This document shows positions 21,443 through 30,150 of a stretch of DNA of 45,710 nucleotides, piece by piece. Source of the DNA: Candidatus Scalindua rubra (GTDB lineage: Bacteria > Planctomycetota > Brocadiia > Brocadiales > Scalinduaceae). The notes beneath the pieces are model-generated. The model did not search any database, had not been told where the DNA came from, and worked only from the letters and a program-made list of their open reading frames with translations. The stretch is taken from assembly GCA_001723765.1 (NCBI GenBank), contig MAYW01000019.1, positions 1-45,710 of the forward strand, in the 5' to 3' direction. The first letter of the stretch is position 1, and each line of letters opens with the position of its first letter. The translations under genes were made by a program, and so were the position numbers.

Positions 21443-22818
21443 AAAAATTTAGTAACATGTTCAAAATTCCTGAGTTGAGGAATAAGTTATTAATAACCTT
21501 AGGCTTGATAGCTATATGTAGACTGGGTGTCTTTATTCCAATGCCAGGTGTTGATACAACAGTACTCAAGAGCTACTTTCAGCAGTTTACACAAACAGGT
21601 GTTGGTCAGTTATTAGGTTTGGTAGATCTGTTTGCCGGAGGAGCTATGAGTTCGGGCGCAATTTTTGGTTTAGGAATCATGCCGTATATTAGCGCATCTA
21701 TAATCTTCCAGCTACTTGTAGGTGTTGTGCCATATCTTGAAAAGTTGCAAAAAGAAGGTGAAGTTGGTAGAAAAAAAATAAATCAGTATACAAGGATTAC
21801 GACTGTTTTTTTGTGTTTATTTCAAGCCTTTATAATGACACGTACTTTATATGCCATTGATATTAATAATGTACCTGTAGTGCCTGTCCATATTCAGGGT
21901 CTTCAATTTCAACTTACAGCGGCAGTACTTTTAACAACAGGCACTATGTTTCTGATGTGGATAGGTGAGCAGATTGATGCACATGGCATTGGCAGTGGGA
22001 TATCATTAATCATCATGGTAAGTATAATTGATAGATTGCCGTGGGCATTTAGTCAGATATTACAGAATTTTACTTTTTCAGTAGCGCCTGCAGAACACGA
22101 AATAGGGATTGCAAAATTGTTGATATTAATAGGTGTATTTCTAACAATAATAGCAGGGGTTGTATATATAACTCAGGGCCAGAGACGCATTCCAGTTCAA
22201 CAGGCAAAACATACAAGAGGTAGAAAAGTTTATGGGGGTCAAAAACATTACCTCCCCTTAAGAGTAAATCAAGCGGGGGTTATGCCCATAATCTTTGCAC
22301 AATCGTTGCTTATCTTTCCTGCTGCTATAACGAGAGGTTTACAGGTCAGATTCGAACCAGGAACGTTCTGGTATTGGATCACATCTCGACTGACTGAAAT
22401 GTTTCAAGGTGGTTTTATATATGTGGTTATGTATGTAGTATTAATTGCTTTCTTCTGTTATTTTTGGACTGCGATACAATTTAATCCAAAGGAAATGTCG
22501 AGTAATATGAAAGATTACGGTAGTTTTATTCCCGGTATTAGACCGGGTCATCGAACAGCTGAATATCTTGAAAGTGTAATGAGCAGGATTACACTTGCAG
22601 GAGCATCATTTTTGGCCGTAATTGCAATTCTACCTATGTTAATAGCTGGGGGATTTGAGATTAATAGAGCAGTTGCAAGTTTTTATGGCGGTACAGGCCT
22701 TCTCATTGTTGTTGGTGTTGGCTTGGATTTGATACAAAAAATAGAATCTCATTTAATTATGAGGCATTATGGTGGTTTCCTTGGAGGTGCTAGCAGAGTA
22801 AGGGGTAGAAGAGGATGA
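21436..22818 (+). CDS. secY: Protein translocase channel subunit SecY
   Basis: SecY is the pore of the Sec translocon. The 460-residue protein shows about ten hydrophobic segments. It has the plug/TM2 region GAMSSGAIFGLGIMPYISASI, and the cytosolic loop KHTRGRKVYGGQKHYLPLRVN that engages SecA or the ribosome. It also has the C-terminal MRHYGGFLGGASRVRGRRG tail. Length is slightly above E. coli's 443. Its stop overlaps the adk start (ATGA). Genes for SecE and SecG are not in the window. Confidence 0.97.
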   Translation: MLEKFSNMFKIPELRNKLLITLGLIAICRLGVFIPMPGVDTTVLKSYFQQFTQTGVGQLLGLVDLFAGGAMSSGAIFGLGIMPYISASIIFQLLVGVVPYLEKLQKEGEVGRKKINQYTRITTVFLCLFQAFIMTRTLYAIDINNVPVVPVHIQGLQFQLTAAVLLTTGTMFLMWIGEQIDAHGIGSGISLIIMVSIIDRLPWAFSQILQNFTFSVAPAEHEIGIAKLLILIGVFLTIIAGVVYITQGQRRIPVQQAKHTRGRKVYGGQKHYLPLRVNQAGVMPIIFAQSLLIFPAAITRGLQVRFEPGTFWYWITSRLTEMFQGGFIYVVMYVVLIAFFCYFWTAIQFNPKEMSSNMKDYGSFIPGIRPGHRTAEYLESVMSRITLAGASFLAVIAILPMLIAGGFEINRAVASFYGGTGLLIVVGVGLDLIQKIESHLIMRHYGGFLGGASRVRGRRG

Positions 22819-23486
22819 GGCTTGTTTTCTTGGGACCTCCTGGTGTGGGCAAAGGTACTCAAGCGGAGAACACTAGTTTAAAAGAAAACATACCTCACAT
22901 TTCATCCGGTAATCTTTTAAGGGAAGCTGTTGAAGCTAAAACCGAAACTGGTTTAAAAGCAAAGGAGTATATTGAGAAGGGTTTGTTAGTCCCTGATGAC
23001 TTAGTAGTTAAAATTGTTGTGGGAAAGATTACTTCGGCAGATTGTAAGAAAGGGTTTATTCTAGATGGATTTCCAAGGAACCTATCTCAAGCCAAAATCC
23101 TTGATAAAACTTTAAATGAATTGAGTGAAAAAATAGATAAGATATTTTATTTTACGACTTCTGAAGACATAATAATTAAACGTCTATCAGGTCGGCGGAC
23201 TTGTAAATCTTGTGGTGCTAATTATCATGAGATGTTTATGCCTCCAGCAAAAGATGGAGTGTGTGATAAATGTGGTTCAGAACTCTATCAACGTAAAGAT
23301 GACAATCCTAAAACTATATCAGAGAGATTAAGAGTTTATAGAGAACAGACAGAAGAATTAATTGATTACTATAGAAAAAATGGTGAATTAATAGAAATAA
23401 ACTGCAATGGAAAAATATCGGAAATTCAGCAAAATATATTTGAGGAATTACATTCAATGTTAAATGATAAGAGGAAAGCGGAGTAG
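22815..23486 (+). CDS. adk: Adenylate kinase with zinc LID
   Basis: It catalyses ATP + AMP = 2 ADP. The 223-residue protein has the P-loop GPPGVGKGT (residues 7-15) and the DGFPRN AMP-site motif near 84-89. It has a long LID domain carrying a zinc ribbon, C130, C133, C150 and C153, as in Gram-positive and thermophile enzymes. The gene overlaps secY by 4 bases, the common secY-adk-map arrangement. Confidence 0.97.
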   Translation: MRLVFLGPPGVGKGTQAENTSLKENIPHISSGNLLREAVEAKTETGLKAKEYIEKGLLVPDDLVVKIVVGKITSADCKKGFILDGFPRNLSQAKILDKTLNELSEKIDKIFYFTTSEDIIIKRLSGRRTCKSCGANYHEMFMPPAKDGVCDKCGSELYQRKDDNPKTISERLRVYREQTEELIDYYRKNGELIEINCNGKISEIQQNIFEELHSMLNDKRKAE

Positions 23487-23491
23487 AGTGT

Positions 23492-24244
23492 GTGATAGTT
23501 TGCAAATCTAAACGTGAAATAGAATTAATGCGGAAAGCAGGGAGAATAGTAGCAGATGCTCTTGAAATAGCAAATGAAATTGCAAAGAAAGGTATGACTA
23601 CTGAAACTTTAAATAGGAAATTAGAAAAATATGTGTTGCAGAAAGGTGGCATCCCTGTTTTCAAAGGTTATAGAGGTTATCCAAAAAGTATATGCACATC
23701 CATAAATGAAGAAATAGTTCATGGAATTCCGAGCCAAAGAAAGCTCCGTGATGGAGATATCTTAAGTGTCGATATAGGAGTGGAATATAATAAATACGTT
23801 GCAGATGCAGCTATAACTATTCCAATTGGGGTTATTTCTAAAGGGGCAGAGAATTTATTAAATGTTTGTGAAGAAACACTTAATAAAGCAATTGAGACAA
23901 TTTGTGCAAACAATAGATTGTCAGAAGTTTCAAGATCAATACAAAATTATGTAGAAAGTAAAGGGTTTTCTGTAATACGAGATTATACAGGTCACGGTAT
24001 TGGTAGAAAAATGCACGAGGCCCCTCAGATTCCTAATTTTGTTAACAAGGAATTATTAAAGTCGGACGAAATACTATTACAGGGAATGGCGCTTGCGATA
24101 GAGCCGATGATATGTGTAGGTAAACATTATACTGAAGTCCTTAAAAACAGATGGACTGTTGTTACAAGAGACAGAAAACTTTCAGCACACTTTGAACATA
24201 CTGTTGTGGTAACAGAAAATGGTGCTGATATTCTCACTGTGTAA
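23492..24244 (+). CDS. map: Methionine aminopeptidase type I
   Basis: It removes the initiator Met from nascent proteins. The 250-residue protein shows the metal-ligand series of the family: D residues in LSVDIGVEYNKYVADAA, His in TGHGIGRKMHEAP, Glu in LAIEPMICVG and Glu in VVTENG. The start is probably the GTG at 23492, 5 bases after adk. There is no ATG in a suitable position. It lacks the N-terminal SH3-binding extension, so it is the minimal type Ia form. Confidence 0.95.
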   Translation: MIVCKSKREIELMRKAGRIVADALEIANEIAKKGMTTETLNRKLEKYVLQKGGIPVFKGYRGYPKSICTSINEEIVHGIPSQRKLRDGDILSVDIGVEYNKYVADAAITIPIGVISKGAENLLNVCEETLNKAIETICANNRLSEVSRSIQNYVESKGFSVIRDYTGHGIGRKMHEAPQIPNFVNKELLKSDEILLQGMALAIEPMICVGKHYTEVLKNRWTVVTRDRKLSAHFEHTVVVTENGADILTV

Positions 24245-24291
24245 GGGAAAAAGGAACTTATTTGCAATAAAGCACATGTTATAAATATCCT

Positions 24292-24510
24292 ATGGTTAAA
24301 GAAGAACCTATAAGAGTTGATGCAATAGTAAAAGAAGCTCTACCTAATGCCAAGTTTCGTGTTAAGTTGGAAAACGGTCATGAAGTTATTGCTCATGTGT
24401 CTGGGAAAATGAGAATGCATTTTATTCGAATTCTTCCTGGTGATAAGGTTACAATCGAAATGTCACCTTATGACTTGGCTAAGGGAAGGATAATTTATCG
24501 TCAGGGTTGA
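24292..24510 (+). CDS. infA: Translation initiation factor IF-1
   Basis: IF-1 is a single OB-fold protein that blocks the A site during initiation. The 72-residue sequence has the family signature ([29 protein letters not shown]) and [22 protein letters not shown]. Length is exactly typical. It lies between map and rpmJ, the standard position. Confidence 0.97.
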   Translation: MVKEEPIRVDAIVKEALPNAKFRVKLENGHEVIAHVSGKMRMHFIRILPGDKVTIEMSPYDLAKGRIIYRQG

Positions 24511-24525
24511 AAAAGAGAAAGTTTT

Positions 24526-24642
24526 ATGAGGGTTAGAACATCTGTAAAAAGGATTTGCGAAAATTGTAAAATAATCAGACGTAAAAAAGTGGTGCGTGTA
24601 ATTTGTACCAACCCACGTCATAAACAGAGACAGGGCAAATAG
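24526..24642 (+). CDS. rpmJ: 50S ribosomal protein L36, zinc type
   Basis: This 38-residue protein reads [20 protein letters not shown] and continues to HKQRQGK. The zinc ligands C11, C14, C27 and H32 mark the zinc-binding (C+) form. It lies 15 bases after infA and 33 before rpsM, its canonical place. It is only 117 bases long, so it is easily missed by length-filtered gene finders. Confidence 0.96.
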   Translation: MRVRTSVKRICENCKIIRRKKVVRVICTNPRHKQRQGK

Positions 24643-24675
24643 ATCGCGGAATGGATTTTTTAAAGGATTATTTAA

Positions 24676-25062
24676 ATGCCACGAATTGCAGGAGTTGATA
24701 TTCCTGGATATAAAAGGATTGTCGTAGCGCTAACTTATATTTACGGTATTAGTAAGAAATTATCGCAAAAAGCGTTAAAGGCTATAGGTATTGATGAAAA
24801 CATACGAGCCAAAAATATTCCAGAAGATGAATTGAGTACGTTAGGCGCTTACTTAGAAAAAAATTTCACTATTGAGGGTCAACTAAGAAGACAGGAGTCA
24901 CAGAATATAACACGACTAAAAAATATAGGGTGCTATAGAGGCTTGCGGCATCGTATGGGACTACCAGTGAGAGGGCAGAGAACAAAAACTAATGCTCGTA
25001 CGAGAAAGGGAAAGAAAAGAACGGTAGCTGTGAAAAAGAGTGTAAAAGAAATGAAAGGATAA
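24676..25062 (+). CDS. rpsM: 30S ribosomal protein S13
   Basis: S13 contacts tRNA and forms an intersubunit bridge. The 128-residue protein starts [21 protein letters not shown]. It has the helix-turn region [42 protein letters not shown] in pieces typical of the family. It opens the alpha operon. The next gene is a methyltransferase rather than rpsK. Confidence 0.97.
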   Translation: MPRIAGVDIPGYKRIVVALTYIYGISKKLSQKALKAIGIDENIRAKNIPEDELSTLGAYLEKNFTIEGQLRRQESQNITRLKNIGCYRGLRHRMGLPVRGQRTKTNARTRKGKKRTVAVKKSVKEMKG

Positions 25063-25066
25063 GGTC

Positions 25067-25918
25067 TTGTTGGCAGATCTAATAAAAATGTCGGGTAAAG
25101 AAATACTATATCTCTTGGAACAAGAAGAAAATATAATGAATTGTCTTGGATTCAAAAATAACAATGGACAGTTAAAAAAGGATATGAGAAAAAAAATTAG
25201 TGAGATATCTGGATTTTGCGAACAAATTTTGAAGGTGATAAAAAAACTTGATAAAGATAAAGAAATTGTCTTTCTAGAATGTTCATGTGGTAAGTCATAC
25301 CTTTCGTTTGTTTTGAGTTATATTCTTGAACGAGAGTTTAACATAAAAACGTTTTTCTTTGGTGTGGATACCAATAAGGAACTCGTCCAAAGGTGTGAGG
25401 AAATCAGTTCTATTTTAGGTTATGGGAATATGGTTTTTAAACATGGAAAGACTATAGATTTTTCTACTGACAGAAAGGTAGATATAGTTATTGCACTACA
25501 TGCGTGTAACACTGCTACAGATGAAGCTATTGTCAAGGGTATTAAAATCGGCGCTAAGCATATTATGGTTGTGCCATGTTGCCATGGCCAGTTGCGTTCT
25601 CAAATTAAATCTCACCATCCCTTAACTAACTTGACACAATTTGGTTTGCTACGGTATAAATTCGCCGATATATTGACAGACGCATTAAGGTCGCAATTTC
25701 TTTTAGGTAATGGATATTATGTAGAACTTTTGGGAATAGTATCTCCTAAATTGACTCCAAAAAATATTTTAATATCGGCAAGGAAGATAAAATCAAAGAA
25801 AAACAAAGGGAGTTTAGAAAAATACTATCAGCTTAGCAATATGTTTAATACAAACTTCAGATTACAAGAGTTTTTTCCCGAGCATTCTTTAAATGATACT
25901 TTGGTTTGTACTTGTTAG
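25067..25918 (+). CDS. Class I SAM-dependent methyltransferase (Methyltransf_32-like) inside the alpha operon
   Basis: The 283-residue protein resembles the Methyltransf_32 (PF13679)/GSTCD-like group. It has a glycine-poor motif I ECSCGKSYLSF (71-81), an acidic motif GVDTNKEL (99-106), the diagnostic ALHACNTATDEAI (143-155) and VVPCCHGQL (168-176). The GSTCD-type LHAC and PCC signatures are what identify it. The substrate is unknown. It starts at a TTG (25067 or 25070) backed by AAAGGA, or less likely at ATG 25088. It begins 5 bases after rpsM and ends 28 before rpsK, so it should be coexpressed with S13, S11 and S4. A ribosomal RNA or ribosomal protein target is inferred from position only. 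Confidence 0.8.
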   Translation: MLADLIKMSGKEILYLLEQEENIMNCLGFKNNNGQLKKDMRKKISEISGFCEQILKVIKKLDKDKEIVFLECSCGKSYLSFVLSYILEREFNIKTFFFGVDTNKELVQRCEEISSILGYGNMVFKHGKTIDFSTDRKVDIVIALHACNTATDEAIVKGIKIGAKHIMVVPCCHGQLRSQIKSHHPLTNLTQFGLLRYKFADILTDALRSQFLLGNGYYVELLGIVSPKLTPKNILISARKIKSKKNKGSLEKYYQLSNMFNTNFRLQEFFPEHSLNDTLVCTC

Positions 25919-25946
25919 TTTATTGAAAGGGATAAGGCGCTATTAA

Positions 25947-26321
25947 ATGGGTAAAAAAAAGGTAAAACGCAATGTTGCCAAAGCCATTACACACATTAAA
26001 GCTACTTTCAATAATACATATATAACAATTTCTGATATAAATGGAGAAACCTTATGCTGGGCAAGCGCAGGAACGGTTGGTTTTAAGGGATCGAGAAAGA
26101 GTACTCCATTTGCTGCTCAAAGAGCTGCTAGAAATGTTGCAGAGAAAGCACGAAAGAGGTTTGGTGTTAAAGAAGTTGAAGTTAGAGTAAAGGGTCCGGG
26201 TCCTGGAAGAGAATCTGCTATAACGGCTTTACAGGAAGCGGGACTTTTAGTTAGGGCTATTGAAGATGTTACTCCGTTACCTCACAATGGTTGTCGTCCT
26301 AGAAAAAAAAGAAGAGTTTAA
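25947..26321 (+). CDS. rpsK: 30S ribosomal protein S11
   Basis: S11 lines the platform near the Shine-Dalgarno helix. The 124-residue protein has the family segments [33 protein letters not shown] and [13 protein letters not shown]. It ends [16 protein letters not shown]. Length is typical. GAAAGGG lies upstream of the ATG. Confidence 0.98.
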   Translation: MGKKKVKRNVAKAITHIKATFNNTYITISDINGETLCWASAGTVGFKGSRKSTPFAAQRAARNVAEKARKRFGVKEVEVRVKGPGPGRESAITALQEAGLLVRAIEDVTPLPHNGCRPRKKRRV

Positions 26322-26379
26322 CACTGTTAGACAAGAAAGCAAGTTTAGTATAAATTTTGATTTCTGAATAGGGAATAAT

Positions 26380-27006
26380 ATGGCTAGATATACGGACCCT
26401 AAATGTAAATTATGCAGAAGGGAGGGTGTAAAATTATATTTAAAGGGAAGCCGTTGCGAAACTGTTAAATGTGGTGTGACTAAAAGGAAAGGCATGTCTG
26501 GTAAATTTGCAAAAAGGGGTAAAAAACTGTCTGAATATGGAGTCCACTTTAGGGAAAAACAAAAGTTAAAGCGATTTTATGGTGTTTTTGAAAGGCAGTT
26601 TAGAAATTACTATAATAAAGCAGAGAGGAAAAAAGGTAATACAGGAGAAAATCTCCTTATATTATTAGAAAGAAGACTTGATAATGTTTTATACCTTATC
26701 GGGTATGGTTTTTCCCGTAGTCATGCAAGACAGGTGATTAATCACGGGCATATAACAGTAAACGGTAAAAAGGTTGATATTGCTTCTTTTTTAGTTAAGC
26801 CGGGTGACGTAATTAAACCTATTAACAAAGAAGACAGTATAAATATGATAAGATTAAATGTGGATTCGAATAAGAATCTGGAACTACCTTCTTGGTTAGA
26901 ACTGAAAGAAAGTGAATTAGAATGTCATGTTCTGCATTTACCCGATAGGGATGAGGTGTCAATAAGTGTTCAGGAACAGCTTGTTGTTGAACTTTGTTCA
27001 AAATAA
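26380..27006 (+). CDS. rpsD: 30S ribosomal protein S4, zinc type
   Basis: S4 nucleates the 16S 5' domain. The 208-residue protein has an N-terminal zinc site (C9, C12, C26 and C31). An S4 RNA-binding domain near residues 96-160 contains RRLDNVLYLIGYGFSRSHARQVINHGHITVNGKKV. It sits between rpsK and rpoA as usual for the alpha operon. In E. coli S4 represses this operon; whether that holds here cannot be told. Confidence 0.97.
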   Translation: MARYTDPKCKLCRREGVKLYLKGSRCETVKCGVTKRKGMSGKFAKRGKKLSEYGVHFREKQKLKRFYGVFERQFRNYYNKAERKKGNTGENLLILLERRLDNVLYLIGYGFSRSHARQVINHGHITVNGKKVDIASFLVKPGDVIKPINKEDSINMIRLNVDSNKNLELPSWLELKESELECHVLHLPDRDEVSISVQEQLVVELCSK

Positions 27007-27096
27007 ACCATATTATTTATTTAAACGATTAGTCAAGAAAGTCTTCAATATTAGACCTGTTCGAAAAGATATTAGGGGTAGGAGGGAGGATTGTAT

Positions 27097-28134
27097 ATGC
27101 GTGTCAGATGGAAAGAGTTTGAGCTGCCCAATAGGGTAAATGTAGAAAAAGAAACATATACTAACACTTATGGTAAATTCATTGCTGAGCCTTTTGAGCG
27201 TGGTTTTGGAATTACAATTGGGAATGGCTTGAGGAGGATTTTGTTTTCTTCAATAGAAGGAAGTGCGGTTACATCAGTTAAAATTGATGGTGCTCAACAT
27301 GAATTTAGCACAATTCCGGGTGTAATAGAAGATACAATTGATATTATCCTTAATATTAAAAATCTTGTTGTAAAATTACATTCAGACAAACCTAAAAAAA
27401 TAAGAATTGAGGCGAAAAAAAAGGGGGAAGTTAAAGCAGAGGATATTATTACTGATGATGGTGTAGAAATTGTTAATGAAGAACTTCATATAGCAACTAT
27501 TTCTGAAGACACAAATTTTAATGTTGAGATGGAAGTTAGAAATGGAAGAGGTTATAAAACTGCTGAAGAAAACGGAGTTAAAGGTCATGAAATTGGTGTT
27601 ATTCCAATAGATGCTATTTTTTCCCCTGTACGTAAAACTAAGATTCGTGTTGAAGAGACTAGAGTTGGCAGAAAGACTAATTACGATAAGTTGATCATTG
27701 AAATATGGACAAATGGTGTTGTCTCTCCTGAGATGGCTCTGACAGAGGCATCAAAAATTTTTAGGAAACATTTAAATCCTTTTGTACACTACTTTGAATT
27801 AGGTCGAGAATTACCACAAACTGGTGAGAAACAAATTGAGGAAACTGATAAAAAAGAAGAAGAAGAAGATTCTACTGATGAATTAAACAAGAGGTTAGCT
27901 GCATCGGTTTCCGAGTTAGATTTATCCGTCAGGGCATCCAACTGTCTTGAGGCAGCAAATATAAAAACCCTTGGTGATCTTGTTGCAAAAGAAGAAGATG
28001 CGTTATTGGAATTGAGAAATTTTGGCAAAACAACATTAATTGAAATTAAGAAAAAGCTCAATCAATGGGGTTTATCATTCAAGAATGCTGGAGGTTCAAA
28101 TCAAACAGGGAAGGAAGTATCGTATGAGACATAG
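27097..28134 (+). CDS. rpoA: RNA polymerase alpha subunit
   Basis: The 345-residue alpha subunit dimerises to start polymerase assembly. The N-terminal domain has EPFERGFGITIGNGLRRILFSS and the EVRNGRGY block. A very acidic linker (DKKEEEEDSTDE) near 250 leads into the C-terminal DNA-binding domain (ELDLSVRASNCLEAANI, LRNFGKTTLIEIKKKL). ATG 27097 is chosen over TTG 27091 because GGAGGGAGG lies 8 bases upstream. This is among the strongest ribosome-binding sites in the window. rplQ overlaps its end by 11 bases. Confidence 0.97.
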   Translation: MRVRWKEFELPNRVNVEKETYTNTYGKFIAEPFERGFGITIGNGLRRILFSSIEGSAVTSVKIDGAQHEFSTIPGVIEDTIDIILNIKNLVVKLHSDKPKKIRIEAKKKGEVKAEDIITDDGVEIVNEELHIATISEDTNFNVEMEVRNGRGYKTAEENGVKGHEIGVIPIDAIFSPVRKTKIRVEETRVGRKTNYDKLIIEIWTNGVVSPEMALTEASKIFRKHLNPFVHYFELGRELPQTGEKQIEETDKKEEEEDSTDELNKRLAASVSELDLSVRASNCLEAANIKTLGDLVAKEEDALLELRNFGKTTLIEIKKKLNQWGLSFKNAGGSNQTGKEVSYET

Positions 28135-28687
28135 GAAAAAAGAAAAACATTTAGGTAGAACATCCAGTCATAGAAAGGCACTGCGACTCAATTTAACCAT
28201 TAACCTTTTAACTTATGGCAGAATAGTTACGACTATGGAAAAGGCAAAGTATGTTCGCCCATTTGTAGAGAAGATTATTACATTAGCAAAAAAAGGTATT
28301 GCAAAGAAGGAGGTAGATAAGCCTGTTTATGTTCATTATTATAGGCAGGTGCTGTCAAAACTAAACAATAAAGAGATAGTTAGAAAGTTATTTGGTGAGG
28401 GAAAGTGGCGTGAGTCTGGTTGTATCGCTGAAAGGTATGCTGATCGAAACGGAGGTTATACAAGAATACTTAGACTTTCTGGAAGTAGAATGGGTGTCTT
28501 ATCCGGAAGTAGTGTAGGAGATATCCCAGAATTGGAATATAAAATGGAAGGTTTTGAGCGAAAACTTCGTCTGATCGGAAATCGCTTGGGAGACAATGCC
28601 AGTCGAGTTATTTTTGAACTAGTAGAGGAAGTTGAGGAGGAAAAAGAGGTAAGGCCTAAGGTATCGGCGACAGAGGGGAAAAAATAG
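28124..28687 (+). CDS. rplQ: 50S ribosomal protein L17, extended
   Basis: L17 lies near the tunnel exit. The protein starts MRHRKKEKHLGRTSSHRKAL at ATG 28124, preceded by AAGGAAG. At 187 residues it is about 60 longer than the E. coli form. It has an insertion after the GKWRESG segment and an acidic/basic tail (EVEEEKEVRPKVSATEGKK). The core includes GGYTRILRLSGSRMG. It overlaps rpoA by 11 bases. Longer upstream start choices would run inside rpoA and do not match the family. Confidence 0.93.
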   Translation: MRHRKKEKHLGRTSSHRKALRLNLTINLLTYGRIVTTMEKAKYVRPFVEKIITLAKKGIAKKEVDKPVYVHYYRQVLSKLNNKEIVRKLFGEGKWRESGCIAERYADRNGGYTRILRLSGSRMGVLSGSSVGDIPELEYKMEGFERKLRLIGNRLGDNASRVIFELVEEVEEEKEVRPKVSATEGKK

Positions 28688-28715
28688 ATTTTAAAGCAAA
28701 TATTGTAGTATAAAA

Positions 28716-29168
28716 GTGATTAGAAATTTTAGCTGGTTAATAGAAGGTGAAATAGCTGGTATGGGTAGACCAGCATCTTCTGTGCATGATTTTGAATTTC
28801 TTAAAGATAACGGTTTTGAAGCAATTGTATCACTTACTGAATTTCCTCTTAATGAAAGTTTGATAGAGGAATTTGGTTTTGAAGTAAAGCATATTCCTAT
28901 TAGAGATTTTGAAGCTCCAACAATGGAGCAAATTGAAGATTTTGTGGAATTTGCAAAGAAAGTAGGGGACAATGGCAAGAAATTGGTTGTACATTGTGAT
29001 GCAGGTATAGGGAGGACGGGTACTATACTAGCATGTTATCTTGTTAGCAAAGGATACAATGCAGCAAAGGCAATCGAGGAAGTTAGAAAAAAAAGACCTG
29101 GCTCAATAGAGACTATTGAACAAGAAGAAATTGTTATCAAGTACGAGGGTAAAATCGAGCGGAAATAA
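28716..29168 (+). CDS. Dual-specificity/tyrosine protein phosphatase
   Basis: The 150-residue protein is a compact cysteine phosphatase. The signature HCDAGIGRTG spans residues 93-102, with nucleophile C94 and R100, and the likely general acid D64 (PIRDFEAP). Layout and size resemble DUSP23-type phosphatases found in archaea and bacteria. It could act on phosphoprotein or other phosphomonoesters; the substrate is not evident. The start is a GTG at 28716, 28 bases after rplQ, so it may be the last gene of the alpha transcript. No signal peptide is seen, so it is cytoplasmic. Confidence 0.85.
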   Translation: MIRNFSWLIEGEIAGMGRPASSVHDFEFLKDNGFEAIVSLTEFPLNESLIEEFGFEVKHIPIRDFEAPTMEQIEDFVEFAKKVGDNGKKLVVHCDAGIGRTGTILACYLVSKGYNAAKAIEEVRKKRPGSIETIEQEEIVIKYEGKIERK

Positions 29169-29190
29169 TATAATAAGATTCCATCAAGGG

Positions 29191-29280
29191 GTCATCTTTA
29201 AAGATTGCCTTCCTCTCGTTACCACGACAAGTTACATGATACACGGCGCCTTCGTATTGTATACGTAATGGCCTTGCCAT
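29191..29280 (-). pseudogene. N-terminal remnant of a REP-associated (Y1) transposase
   Basis: Read on the minus strand from ATG 29280, the first 30 codons give MARPLRIQYEGAVYHVTCRG followed by NERKAIFKDD. This is the recognisable start of Y1/IS200-type REP-associated tyrosine transposases (RAYT). After DD the similarity ends and the frame runs into the 3' end of the phosphatase gene. No HUH or catalytic Tyr region remains. It marks past transposon activity at the edge of the accessory island and may explain the palindromic repeats elsewhere in the window. Confidence 0.8.
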
Positions 29281-29315
29281 ATTAAAGAATTGATGATCTT
29301 ATATTTTTAGATAAA

Positions 29316-29597
29316 TTAAGCCAACTCTATCTTTAATTTCTTTCCTAAAACCAGTGCAGCCCGTTCTAATGTTTGAAGAGTTATAGAAACATTGGTTGGA
29401 TCGAGAAGTCTGTCAAGAGCAGAGCGACTTGTATTCATTTCATTAGCCATCGCTGTTTTTGTTAAATGTCTTTTTTTCATCATTTGCTTTATTTGGAATG
29501 TAATTACTCTTTTTACTGCTATTGCTTCAGTTTCTGCGAGTATGCCTTCTTCTTCAAGAAAACCATCGAAATTACTACCTATATGTTTGTTTTTCAT
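29316..29597 (-). CDS. XRE-family antitoxin (HigA-like)
   Basis: The 93-residue protein has a helix-turn-helix of the XRE type in its C-terminal half (TKTAMANEMNTSRSALDRLLDP, then NVSITLQTLERAALVLGKKL). The start overlaps the upstream toxin gene by 4 bases (29594-29597). Toxin first, antitoxin second is the HigBA order. It should neutralise the toxin and repress the pair's promoter, as known for the family. Confidence 0.85.
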   Translation of the reverse strand: MKNKHIGSNFDGFLEEEGILAETEAIAVKRVITFQIKQMMKKRHLTKTAMANEMNTSRSALDRLLDPTNVSITLQTLERAALVLGKKLKIELA

Positions 29598-29956
29598 AAA
29601 TTACCTCTCAAGTTTGACAATCGTTTTTTTGCTAGCTTTAAATCCTTAATTGGAATTTTCTGAGATTTTTTTATAAATCCATGTATAAGAACTATAAACT
29701 CACCATACACGGTGAAAATAACTCGAGAAATTCTATTATCTATTTTAGATCGAACTTCCCATAAATTCACATCCACCTTTCGCACCAAAGGCATTCCTAT
29801 TGGCCAGCCAAATTGGACTGTTTTAATATCTTCACCGATAATCTTTTTTTTCGCTTCGTGGTAATTCTTTGAGCCATTCTCTAACAGGTTCATTATTTTT
29901 TCTAGTTCGGTAAAATACAACTTGTAATGGATACCTTTTCTATAATCACTAATCAA
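29594..29956 (-). CDS. RelE/HigB-type (Gp49-like) toxin
   Basis: The 120-residue protein has the Gp49/HigB pattern: VNLWEVRSKIDNRISRVIFTVYGEFIVLIHGFIKKSQKIP and then DLKLAKKR, the family's ...ELR...RVFY...LLHGFxKKxxKxP...A core. Members cleave mRNA on the ribosome. An internal ATG 21 codons in could also be the start. It is the first gene of a two-gene unit with the XRE protein. Confidence 0.83.
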   Translation of the reverse strand: MISDYRKGIHYKLYFTELEKIMNLLENGSKNYHEAKKKIIGEDIKTVQFGWPIGMPLVRKVDVNLWEVRSKIDNRISRVIFTVYGEFIVLIHGFIKKSQKIPIKDLKLAKKRLSNLRGNL

Positions 29957-30053
29957 GACGCGACACCAGTCCTTAACTTTAAAATTTAGTTAAGTGTAAA
30001 CTTGACCCTATTTCACAAACTCATTTGTCAAATAAAGTAGTGTCAAATAAAAT

Positions 30054-30070
30054 AGTGTCTGTCCCTATTT
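30054..30070 (+). repeat. AGTNNCTGYCCCNANTT motif, copy 1
   Basis: AGTGTCTGTCCCTATTT. Close variants occur at 39277-39293, 40034-40050 and 40532-40548, all in the same orientation and only in the accessory stretches. It lies in the 194-base gap between the HigB-like gene and the small PIN partner. That gap otherwise holds a weak CTTAAC/GTTAAG inverted repeat (29972-29994 region) and no gene that I can support. Confidence 0.45.
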
Positions 30071-30150
30071 AAAGAATCTAAAAACTTGAAGACTGCGCAT
30101 AATAAAGGGGTTAGCTTGAGCGATTTGTTATCTGTGCCTTGAACATTATT

